Of a stretch of DNA of 64,000 nucleotides, positions 11,445-22,505 are shown piece by piece (positions within the stretch are counted from its first letter, which is position 1; the number at the start of each line of letters is the position of its first letter). Source of the DNA: Nelumbo lutea (Eukaryota > Streptophyta > Magnoliopsida > Proteales > Nelumbonaceae); NCBI GenBank assembly GCA_022828595.1, contig JAKGHH010000005.1, forward strand, positions 65,343,655 to 65,407,654. Direction: 5' to 3'. The translations under genes and the position numbers were made by a program. The notes under the pieces are model-generated. The model searched no databases. It had not been told where the DNA came from and saw only the letters and a program-made list of their open reading frames with translations.

Positions 11445-14325
11445 AAGGTCGAAAATGAGCCACCTCAGGTAACTTCTTTGAAATGACTGAGTCAATGCAG
11501 CTCAATCAAGACAGAATCCCTGCCAAGCAGGCCCTTAATGCTGTGTTCTGAGAGACAATTATAGCTAGGTATACTAGAACCTCCAGTTTGATGAACTCCA
11601 TGCTCTCTTAATAGCCTCGAACGTTTGAAATCTAGTGATCTTTTGAATGCTTTGTGATTACAATTTAGTTTGTCAAGGAAAAGTGAAGATGGCTAACATT
11701 CAAATGAAAGGTTTGGTGTCTGAATCGCTGTTCATCGGCATTTTAAGTGGAGAAGAGAACGCTTTCAAGCGAAAAACAGTGAACGGAACAAAAGCGCTTA
11801 TTTTAGTATTCTCTTTGTAAAAGAAAACGGAGCATCAAATAAGCAGAAAATTAAAAAAAAAAAAAAGACAATTTAATTTTTAAGTTGTATCTTTTAAAAT
11901 AGGGAAAATCTATGATACGGGGAAAGATAAGATATGGAAGAATTTTAATCAATCAAAAACCATCCATGAATTTTGATAAATAACACTAACTATCACATTT
12001 ATGACAACAGTTGTTTGGTTAAAAAAAATTCAGCTATCATATCTTTTCTATATCATAGTGGAATTTTAGAAATACCGAAAAATGACAAATTTTAAAAAAT
12101 TGTAGCCTTTTGATGTGATAAATAGCCTCTTTTGTCTTTTGTCCAGTTTTGTGCATATGGACTATCAAAAATTTTTCTAAAAGCATACTTGCCGAACAAC
12201 ACGTTATTAAAGAGCAGAGAATCAAAGATTCCTTTGGAGAATGGTAAATAGCATAACATCGCCATCATATACCAACATCGGTAAAACAAAACTCCAATCT
12301 CTCTTCCGTTAATTTCCACATTTCAAAACCAAAACCACGTAACACAAAGATAGGATTTTGGATAGGAAAGCACCACGCTTCATTGCCGTCCTACCAATCA
12401 TAATCACGGTAATCGGGCAAAGGAGCATGGTGGTGCGCCTAGCATCTTCAATCCTGTAGAAGCACTGCGCATTCTATATATTTAAATTATCCGCGTGGAG
12501 AATTGCTAATCGTTAGATCCTGAGCAAATGTGGAGAATTGAATATTTACTTAGACGATAGTGCCATTCCACCAAAAAAAGAAAATGACGAAAGTGCCATT
12601 AAAGAGTTCCACGTGTACAAATTTTTAAATCAAAGGTTTTTTCTTAGTTGTCAATGCTAACGTTGAGTGGTCGTCGTTAGAAAAAAAAGTACAATAAGTG
12701 TAGAAATGCCTTTGCCTTGTCACTCAGTGACAGTCAGTCAGTGGCTTCTCGCGTTTGCACGAACCGTGAAAAAACCCGCAAAGTTGTAAAGTCCCGTTTG
12801 GTAAAAACCGGAAAGTCAAAAATAGGTTTGCATGAACCTCAAAATCGACTTTCAGGTGAAATTATGATAGGTCAATGCAACTCAATCACTGCATAAGTTC
12901 TTCCAACAGATTTTTATATGGAGCGCTTCAAAAATAAATGAACCAATTTAACTGAATATTCACCTCAGTTTTAGGACCATCCCCTGATCCCCTTTAGCCC
13001 TTAATTAGGGCTCTTAATTGAAGGTACTACAAGCCCTCAAAGCTTGTATCCCAAATACTTCACAAAAACAAGTCAAATCCTCGACTTTTTAGTAGTTGAT
13101 GAAGTTCATCAAAGGGAGGATTGTAATTGGATTCGTGTCGTCAGGGATTCCGGAAATTTGATATCCAATCCAATATTTGATCCGGTTTCGATGTTAAAAT
13201 CCACATCCATTTAGCAACTGCATCGGATGTAGATTTGACCCATCCAATTTGACGACCGAATCTTTGGATCCGAATCCTCAAATAGCATTAAGATTTAATT
13301 TTCTTTGACCTCATTGCGTTTTAAATGACGGAAAACTAAAACAAGTTTTGAAAAAGTAATTAGTTTGAATTTACATTTATGTATAATAAATGTCTATAAA
13401 TATAGAATAATAAATTTATTGATTATAAACTTTATGTAATTATAATATACATATATATTTATAGAAAAAATTATGCTGCCTAAGACATGATATCGGAAGT
13501 TGGTAAATTTTAATAAATACCATCTAAATAGTTATCATTTTAATGATACCAGTTGATTGGTTGCAAGTTTTTATGTATTTCCATTTCCAACCACATTAAA
13601 AATGTCATGTCATGAGACTACATAAAAAAGATGTTATATGATTTATTTATTTTTTCATTAGTTTATATTTCACAAGATATATTTATCCGTCATCTTAACA
13701 CCTTTAATAACATTTAAAGAAGTAAGTCTCAATCTATAGTTCACATTTTTTGTTTTATTGTGTAATTTATGCAATATAACTAAATAATAATTTTTAATTG
13801 AACTTGAATTTTAAGGGGAGTGGACGAGGTTATTGAATGATAATAAAATGTAAGTTTTGACTTCAAAATCTGATATAATCAAATCAAATGTCATACTTTT
13901 GGAATCCATTGACAACCCTAATCATCTCTCTCAGACAATAAATGATAAAAGAGTAGTTCCATTGCGTCTCTTTGGCATCAATGCCATTGCTCCAGAAAAC
14001 GGCGATACATCAGTGCCATGTCAGAAAAATAATGCTCCATGAAATTAACGCTTGTTTGTTTGGAACCATTTTTCCATAAAAAACAATGCTCCAAGCCACA
14101 CCTTAGAAATCAGAAAGGCATGGCTTAGAGCAATGCTGAGTTGGTGTTTCCTGGAGCTACAACTCATTATTACCAAGAGGGACGTTAGGTGGCAGTGATA
14201 GGGACATGATGTGGCACTGACTAATAGGTACCGGTGCTGAAAACGTTTCCTAGAGCATTAGTACCAAACAGAAAACATTTTTGTTGCTCCAAGAAACGTC
14301 CTACCTGGCAGCAACATTTCCAAAA

Positions 14326-14330
<5 letters not shown>
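11445..14330. other. Intergenic, no gene recognised
   Basis: AT-rich sequence without a supportable reading frame. Segments near 13960-14310 share GCTCCAAGAAACG and GCCAAACAG-like words with 17735-18055, suggesting a dispersed repeat whose ends I could not define. Confidence 0.5.

Positions 14331-14367
<37 letters not shown>
14331..14367. repeat. (AT)n microsatellite
   Basis: An uninterrupted TA dinucleotide run of about 37 bp, ending in TTTT. Confidence 0.95.
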
Positions 14368-14370
<3 letters not shown>

Positions 14371-14507
14371 CTCAGAAAATAGTACTTCCAAGAAAATGGT
14401 GTTGTATCTATAGCATCGATGTCAAACATGTACATTATTTGTGGTAAAGATTCAAGTGCATTTGGGTGGGTGAGGAGAGGGGGATGTTTCAATTTTGTTT
14501 CTCCACA

Positions 14508-14664
14508 GGCTCAGTTTGAAAGGAATACAAATGCAAATATGTACAAAAGAAATTTGAAAAGGAATATAAACATAAATATGTAGAGTGCAAACCTTGCATT
14601 TTATATTATTTTGTATATATTTATACTCTACATATTTATATTTATACTCCTTCCAAACTAAGCC
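14508..14664. repeat. MITE, family A
   Basis: It runs from GGCTCAGTTTGAAAGGAATA to TACTCCTTCCAAACTAAGCC, with inverted ends and the characteristic ACAAATATGTA interior. Confidence 0.7.
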
Positions 14665-14776
14665 TAAGGTTCAAATTATCAATACACCCTCACAGTATCA
14701 ATTCTTTAAACCTTTCTTTTGTCTTTTATGATCATTTTTAATGATGTTTAAAGCTTAAAACATTGAATATATAAAA

Positions 14777-15292
14777 GGGTAAAATATAAAAATCTCCCTT
14801 GAAGTTTTTGACAATAATAAAAACTTCCCCTGTAGTTTCATTTTAATAAATGCCTCCCCCGAATTTTTGAAAAACTCGACTAAAACCTCCTTTTCATCAC
14901 CTTTCTAGATAGAGAGTGTTACACTGATGCACCGGTTTTTTTTTCCAAATACCCATTCTATCCTATTACAAACTATTTTGCATGCAAAATTACTGAAATA
15001 ACTCTATTTTAACTTAACAAAAACTTCCTCTAAAGATCATCTTCTAACATTTTTGTTGAGTTAAAATAGGTTATTTCAGTAATTTTGCATGTAAAATAGT
15101 TTGTAAAAAGGTAGAATAGGTACTTGGAAAAAACGGATGTATCTGTTTAACATTTTCCATCTGAAAAGGTAAGGGAATGGAGATTTTTGTGGAATTTTTT
15201 AAAAGTTTAGGAGAGGTATTTGTTAAAATGAAGTTATAAGAGAAATTTTTATGATTGTATGAAATTTTAGGGGAAATACAAAAATTTCACCC
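14777..15292. mobile_element. Mutator-like non-autonomous element with long TIRs
   Basis: The left arm begins GGGTAAAATATAAAAATCTC and the right arm ends as its inverted copy in AAATTTCACCC. The similarity continues inward through the ACTTCC.., AGTTTCATTTTAA and CTCGAC blocks for well over 100 bp. The flanking 9-mers TATATAAAA (14768-14776) and CATATAAAA (15293-15301) match at 8 of 9 positions, as expected for a Mutator-type 9-bp duplication. The interior has no transposase. Confidence 0.7.
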
Positions 15293-15649
15293 CATATAAA
15301 AAACTTTTAAAAAAGAAATTGCAGAGATATCGATATAACACGATACATCCAATACTTCTAACCTCCGACAAAAATCTTCCACTTAACAAGGGACGCATCC
15401 ATCGATGCTTCGAACCATGATTCACCCGACAAAAATCTTGCACTTAAGAAGGGAATCGGTGCCGGTGGTCAATAAATAGGTTCTTATTTTAATTGTGCGA
15501 TCTGCGATGTCTTCACCCTTCTTAGTACTTCGGAAAAAAAAAAATACTCAGCTCATGGCTGCCATCATGAGTCGTGGAAAAAATGTTGTCCATCAGTTTC
15601 ATATTTAACAATTAACACTTTTACAGTAATAGTGCGTTAGGCTCAAAAG

Positions 15650-18381
15650 GAGTATTAAAATACAAAAACCTCCCTGAAGTTCTTGACAATCATAAAATAT
15701 TTTCCTACATTTTTATTTTATTAAAAACCTCCTCTGATTTTTAAAGAATTTGGCAAAAATCTTCCTTCCATGACCAGATAGAAAAGGTCAATATTTACAA
15801 AATTATCTTGAGCGTCATTCAATTAATTTATAAATTACCATATTTTCCTTCAATCTCCTTCATTGCGTCGCGCCTGTCTCTTGTACCGCCCTCTGTAGTA
15901 GCTCCTCCCCTCCCCTTCCTGCCCCATTTGATATAATCTTCTCTATCACCTCTTTCTTTGGGTACTCCCCTGTTACCGTGGAATATCGATGGCCCACCAG
16001 ATGGTGACCGAAGCTCCTTTAGCTTCTTTCGCAGCCAGATGGTGACCGAAGTCCTTGTGCGGTCCACTGCCGCTGCAAATCCATAAGTCCTGCAAGTCCA
16101 TAAGCTCCTATTGGCAACATTGGTGCAGTCCATATCCTCGAGTTGAGACTTTATGCTTTTCACCTTTTAAGCACAGCCACGATATCGGCATTGGTCCGTG
16201 TGTGCAGGGCTTTTCGGGCCTTCGGCTTGTGGAGGCACTTGCTCTCTTTGTTGGCTTGCTGTAGTCGGCCAATGATGTATTTGATGAAACTAATCCCTTT
16301 CACCATCTCAGCCTCCTATGGTCTATTTGATTTTGCATCGCCGGTGCTACCATCTTCAAGTTGGCGTTGCCAATAGACCTATTTATAGGCCGGGCTGGGC
16401 TCGGGCTGGGCTTTGACTCTTTATTAACAAAAAAATGTTAGGCCCGAGCCCGACCCTGATGAAAAGCTCGAAGCCCGAGCCTGAGCCCGAAGCCCAACCT
16501 AATAAAAGAAATTTGAATTTTTCCCTATTCAAATAGACATTATCTATTTTAATTCAGATTTTTTTTCCCCTATTTAAATGAACAATGGGCCTATAAGTGA
16601 ATCAACAACCTCTCAAATCAAAAAATTTATTCAAATGGACATCACATATGGTTTTTACTTAGGTTTAATTATAGGTCGGGCCAGGCCGAGCTATTTTGGC
16701 AAAGCTCGAGCCCGGCTCGAATTTTATGCGGATCGGGCTTTTTGGCCCGAGGTTAAGCCCGCGGGCCAAAAAGCCTGTTCAAGCCCGTCCAGGGGTCGGG
16801 TCGGGCAGGGCCAGCCCGTCGGGCCACCCGGCCCATGAACAGGTCTAGTTGCCAGCATCCAAATCTTTCATCGCTTCTTTCTTCAGATTCACGTAGTTGA
16901 GGAAGGATTTCGTTATCAAATCGTTCATCTTGCTCTGTTTACTCTATCTCAGTTGAAACTCGGAATCACATAACTTTGGAAGAGAAAACGCTTCAGCTGC
17001 AATAGTAGATTATGGCTATATGAGATGTTTTTTTATTTAAAGGATCCAATTTTGGAAATAATTTCCTTCCTAGAAGTGAAATCTATATACAAATGACTTA
17101 AGTGATGCATTTATACAAAAGAATGATTTGGAAACTTGTATATAGAAAATTCTGGGGCTAAAAATATACAACACACTGTGTGCATTATGATTTGGAAACC
17201 GGCCATGTACAAAAAAAACTCATGAGCATGAGTCATCAGTCCCATTAGCTTCCTTGACTGGTAATGGTGGATGGTTGGATATAGGAACCTCATACGGATG
17301 ATCAATATCATCCTGTATTACTGTTCCCAGCATATGTATCTTAAATCACCTTGGAGCTGCCATTGCCAAGCGGCCACGCCAATGAATGGTGAACATTAAT
17401 TAATTATGTGCTGAAAACAATATTCTATTAGCACAAACAGCTGCTGATTTTAAGATTTTTTTTGTAAGAAAAAACACTCTATATCATTTAATAGGTTCAT
17501 ACCTCCAAAATACATTAAATTTTATGCTTCAATAAATATATTTTTATTCCAAGTCAAGTAGGGCAATAAACAGGAGAAACATAACTGAACAAAAAATTAC
17601 AGATTCATGGGAGATTGAAAGAGGAGGAAGAAAAAAAAATTTAGGGAGAAAAAGGAAAAAACTGTGTTCCGTTTGGGTTTGGATGAAAGATTAATGTGTG
17701 GATTAGAAGCACCATTTTCTTAAAAAACGGTGTCTTTTTTTTGTTTGGAATCTTTTCTACCAAGTATGACGTTTCCTGAAGCAACAACAACTTTTTTTGT
17801 TTGGTACCAATGCTCCAAGAAACGTTTTCTACACTTCTACCTATTATCCAATGCCACATCACTGTTCTGTTGGCAGCAACGAGCTGCGGCTCCAAGAAAC
17901 ACTAGGGCATTGCTCCAAGCCATGCCTTCCCGATTTTCAAGGCGTGGCGTGGAGCACCATTTTCTAGGGTTGTTTCCTGGAGCACCATTTTTTCCTACAT
18001 GGTGCTGATGTGGCATTGTCGTTCCAAGAAACGGCAACAATGCCAAACAGCCACTAAAAGAGCTTACACTTTCCTCCTCTTTAGACGATAGAATTCAGGG
18101 ATAGGACAGGATAAAAGAGGTTGACGGGAGAGGTAAAGAGGATAACAAGTCAGTAGGGGTATTTCAGTAAAAATGTATACAAACAACTTTGCAAAAGGAT
18201 AAAATAGGAATTTGGAACAAAATTGATGCACCAGTACAACGTTCTCCGTCTGGGTCATTGCTAGAAGGGAGGTTTTTGTTGAATTCTTTAAAATTTCAGG
18301 GGAGGTTTTTGCTAAAGTGAAACTATAGGGGAAGGTTTTATGATTATAAGAAACGTTAGGGAAGGTTTTTGTATTTTACCC
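15650..18381. mobile_element. Larger long-TIR (Mutator-like) element, same family
   Basis: The left arm (about 15650-15790, AAAATACAAAAACCTCCCTG..) is the inverted counterpart of the right arm (about 18240-18381, ending ..GTTTTTGTATTTTACCC). Both share the terminal wording of the 516-bp element at 14777-15292, so this looks like a 2.7-kb relative. The interior includes an open frame on the minus strand (15828-16163, 111 codons, basic and Arg/Gly-rich) that I do not recognise, and a nested hAT-like element at 16374-16847. No transposase signature was seen. Confidence 0.55.
16374..16847. mobile_element. Non-autonomous hAT-like element (TAGACCTGTTCATGG family), nested
   Basis: The ends are TAGACCTATTTATAGGCCGG and GGCCCATGAACAGGTCTA. 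The flanks GTTGCCAA (16366-16373) and GTTGCCAG (16848-16855) match at 7 of 8 bases, an 8-bp hAT-type duplication. GC-rich CGGGCTCGGGC arms surround an AT-rich core. It lies inside the long-TIR element 15650-18381 and so is younger than it. Confidence 0.75.
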
Positions 18382-18637
18382 TAAATACAAATATGTAGAT
18401 TGCAAAATCTTGAATTTTATATTATTTTATATATTTTATAATGTACATATAGGCTCCACACCCTATGGGTGCACCTGACAAAGTCATACACCAATCCCTA
18501 TGTCATTTTGCAAAATGGGATCCGCTCCTCACACCAACTTCAAAGGCACATCCCCATGTATTGGGAACATCTACCATGAATAATAACACATAAGCATTGG
18601 AGATGTTTCGATTCATGATACAAAGTGCTGAGTTTGG

Positions 18638-18792
18638 CTTCAGTCAGAGTAAGTCCATCCTCACACTGTTCCAACAGCTTCTTGTAACCTTGCATTGAGA
18701 ATATCTACCCATGAAATAAAGCACATAAGTAGGGAGATATTCTCAATGCAAGGCTGTAAAGATTGTTGGAATAAGCTTTGCTCTGACTGAAG
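18638..18792. repeat. Long imperfect hairpin
   Basis: The left arm starts CTTCAGTCAGAG and runs through TTCCAACAGC to CTTGCATTGAGAATATCT. The right arm is its inverted copy, ending CTCTGACTGAAG. The arms are about 55-70 nt with a loop of about 30 nt. The GCATTGAGAATATCTCCC words also occur at 420-470, 18540-18600, 18990-19015 and 49640-49710, so it is best read as a member of a hairpin repeat family rather than a unique RNA gene. Confidence 0.6.
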
Positions 18793-21760
18793 TTGGACTT
18801 GGATGTGCTTGTGATGTCGGTGTGAGGAGCATTGTGTGAGGAGCAGATCCAGTCTCGCCATTATTGCACCCCAAATCCTCTTCAGGCCAGTCTGACAAGG
18901 ATTCTCTACTAGCTGCCTAAATGTGAGATGAATAAAGACAAAATCCCTGAATATTGAAAATCACATTAGCGCCCTATATGCACATCTCAGCGTGCATTGA
19001 GAATATCTCCCATGAAAAAATAGTCGCAAGAGGTGCTGTGGGGCACCAATCTGATATCTATAATATCACCTGAACTTAAATGAATTGGCATGATATGGTT
19101 GGGTCAGTAGACATGTATAATACTCCTCTATTGTATGAAGTCGCGCTGCCATATCAGCAATTAAATGACAACATATATTATTTTCTTTTGAAAACGAACT
19201 GAAGTCAAGAATTTTGCTGCAATATTCAATGAATTTTATTGAATCTCTTCTTCATCAAAGCATTAGAGTCCAAATTCAACTGTGGATGGATATTAATCCG
19301 TTTCATTTGTCTGATACAGTCGCAATCAATTAATATTTCAGCAAAAGAAAATTCAATAAATGTGATATGAATCTTCAACAGCAAAGAAAGCAATAAATCA
19401 CCTTGCCTTATTCAATTTCAGGCTGTTATAAGGTGATTTGTGATGGGGAATAATCAATAATACCATGGATGCTGGTGTTGTATGTTTCTCTAAGAAGATC
19501 ATTTAATTTTTTTAATGCACAGGGTTTAAGTTTGGGAGTCATGGAAGTGTAATTGAGGCAGAGTTCCAAGATAACCCATCCCCTAACCATAAACCCCCAA
19601 TTCAGGTTGATAATTGCCTTTCTTTTGCTAAATGAAGTTTCTCTTGAATCAATTAGATGCTTCGTAGGGGCATTATGGACAATATTGATATAAATGCACT
19701 TTTTGCTATATAACTAGTTTCTTCCATCCATGGAAAAAATTAAATTCAATAAAATCAAATTTTCAGCATTGGCAAATGCTCTTTGGAACTTATGAAGTGA
19801 CTATTTGTAGCTTTGAAAAAATGGTTTAGCCATGCTGGCAAAAACTTGTGTGAGTGAGACATATAATAAATGTTCTCAACTGCAAATCATCCCTTACGTC
19901 CATTGTATTGGTGCTAAACTAAAGCTGAAGCTTTGAATTCTTCATGTTTTCGTGTGGGCTTCTTGTGGATGCTAAAGTCACCATCACCCCCCATATTATC
20001 ATTTAATCAAGTTTAGAAATTTCCAAATAGAGACGTCATTTAACTCATTGTACCATTGTACGCCAACTCTGGCAGGAAGAAAGAACTCTTCTCCGCATGG
20101 AAATTAAGTCCCAGCACCTAAAAAGCATTACCCACTTTGTAAAAGTAAAACTGTATCTTTTTCTCCTTAGTCTGCACTTGATTGTAATACAAACACAAAA
20201 ATGTATTTTGTATAAATATCAAGAATACAAAGAGGGTTTTATAGTATAATCCTTTTTTGTATTCTTCTTGTTTATTTAAAATCAGTGTAAATTGTGAGAG
20301 CAAATACTAAATGCTTCTCTATCTTGAACTTTTGGTCAAATATGCCAATCTATGAGTCCATTTATAACACAAATTTGTATCCAAAAAATGGGTACAATAA
20401 TGTGCTCTCCTCATAATACAAATATGTCAGAAAAAACAATTTTGGCCTCTTAAATCATTGCACTTTTGTATAACAAATAAATACTCACAAATCCGAATTG
20501 GGGTACATAAATACCTTAATTCAGTATTTGTATTACAAATAAACGCTTCCCTATTGAATTGTTGGGTCTAGTATTTTAAAACTGTTGTTGATTCAGACAG
20601 TTGGACTGTTTGGTCTGAAAATCATCTAAGCAATTGGTTCTGTTTCATGGCTTCACCCTTAACCCACTCCTTGGACAAAAAAAGTTAACTTGGTTAGAGA
20701 CCCGCTAACCTGAGCAGTTAAACTATTGACCCATTCGACATAAACAATAATTTTGACCTTTTTTATTACTTTATTTTCTTAAAATGGAATGGACCATCTA
20801 TTCAAACGGAATGATCAAACCATTGACTTGAAAACCCCAGTGGCCAAAGCGGTTCCGGTTCCATATTGATTTTTGGTTGGACCTGCGAGAAGGATAGGAA
20901 CACAGTTTGGTGATTGACCAAGATACCAAGTAGGGTAGAAGAGTAGGTTTAAGCTAATTAAGTTGAATCCAAGCAGAACGATTCCCCTCTACTGAACTAC
21001 ATGGCAAATTAAATAGCTAGGCAGGCTTTATCCATCACCATCGGCAGCAACCTCTTGCCCTTGGATTGGCCAATCCATCGCTTGACAAAACATGCTCCGT
21101 CAGGCAGACCCTCTCCACCAATAGACGGTAGTTATTTGACATTCTGTCTACTCCTAAATCCTATAATTTGAGAATTGATAATTGACAAGAGCTCGGTGGT
21201 GTAATGAGAGGCTGAAACTCTTGACCACTCGCCTATCAATGACGACCCAATTACCCAAACGCATGGAAGATGGAAACCTCTTCAGTCTTGGGTCTTGGCT
21301 TCGGCTCCCAGCCTCCCAGCCTCCCACTAAACAATACTCTTCAAGAGTAGGATTCTTGTTTGCTTATGCGTTTCAGGTTCACAACTTCTTCTCAATTCAT
21401 ATTCAGATGATGTTTACCGATAAATAAATAAATAATGTGTCCTTTTTTAATGGTTCCGTGTGGTTGCTGGTTGGTAGTTTTATGTCTTAATTTGTCTGAT
21501 AGGGGGGCATTTCAGGAATAAAGAAACGTCAATTGACTAACCTCCTCTACTTGCCAATGCTCCTACCTTTATTATCCACTACTGATCAATTTAATCATAC
21601 ATATATACTAAGCTCTCAATCATCCTAGTCTGCTTTTACTGAAATAACCCTGTACTTGGTCTATAATCACGAATTTAACATCACGTGCAGCTCTCCTAGG
21701 CCTAGCGTAGCCTTCTCAGAGACGTCGGCAGGGTAACCTGGTGGTCCTTGCTCCTTAGGA
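18793..21760. other. Intergenic, no gene recognised
   Basis: No supportable coding sequence. It contains a family E repeat at about 20565-20880 (GGTCTGAAAATC.. to GCGGTTCCGGTTCCATATTG), and otherwise AT-rich unique-looking sequence up to the promoter region of the E2 gene. Confidence 0.5.
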
Positions 21761-21769
21761 GGCTCTGGC

Positions 21770-21793
21770 TACAGAGAGAGAGAGAGAGAGAGA
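21770..21793. promoter_or_regulatory. (GA)n tract upstream of the E2 gene
   Basis: A GAGAGAGA run sits about 100-150 bp ahead of the pyrimidine-rich leader of the E2 gene. In plants such GA tracts near promoters are bound by BPC/GAGA-binding proteins. The role here is inferred from position only. Confidence 0.4.
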
Positions 21794-21899
21794 AAGAAGC
21801 ATGCAGCTTGTGCCATTTCGGTAATTGTGGTGAAAGGGCTATTCCCGTAAATTTAATTTAAATTCGATATAATACTACTTGTCTTCTTCTCTTGTTTAA

Positions 21900-22505
21900 T
21901 TCTTTTCTTCGCAGACAAAGAACCTAAACCCATCTGCTGTGCTCTTAATACGTTTCTTATTCCATCTTCCTTCTTTCCTTTTATATTCAATTTTTGCAAC
22001 TCCATTCCGTCAAACTAGAATTTCTTGTCAGATTATTGTTGAAGATTCCTCACAGAAATCTTCAACCTTTTTAGCTCTCTTCCTTCCTGATTCATTCTCC
22101 TACCCTGTGCCAGCTATCTATCGACGTTACTGTAATTTGCATCTTCGTGGTAAGTTAATAAGCTATTTTTCTTCTCTCCATTGTGATTTTACTCGTCTAT
22201 ATGTTCATTGCATCCTCAAATTTTAGGTCTTTTCCCTTCGAATTTCTGTTTCTTGCTTTACCGGTGGTCGAGGATTGAAATCTTTGATTAATCCGAAGGA
22301 GAATTTCAAAGGGAACGGACATTCGAAATACATCATATATACTAGATCTTTGGATTCTCTCTTTCTCGAATCTATTTCTGGTTAGTTTCTTTCTCTCCTA
22401 TAAGGAGATACAAATTTCCCAAATTTGTGAAGGAGGACAATCCGGATAGAGATCGAAGGCTCAGGAACGTGTTTTGGTCCTTTCAGAAATAAAGGAAAGA
22501 AGAAG
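21900..22505 (+). other. 5' UTR region of the E2 gene with a leader intron
   Basis: A CT-rich leader (from about 21900; the exact start is unknown) ends at 22149 before the donor GTAAGT at 22150. An acceptor TTTCAG ends at 22486, just 19 bp before the start codon. This implies a 337-bp intron in the 5' UTR, which is common in plant ubiquitin-pathway genes. An open frame of 95 codons across this leader (21939-22226) reads through the donor and shows no known domain, so I treat it as untranslated. Confidence 0.6.

Noticed and set aside
21939..22226. A 95-codon frame ahead of the E2 gene as an upstream ORF or separate gene.
   Set aside because: It reads through a good GTAAGT donor into the 5' UTR intron and has no recognisable domain; at most its first part could act as an upstream ORF.
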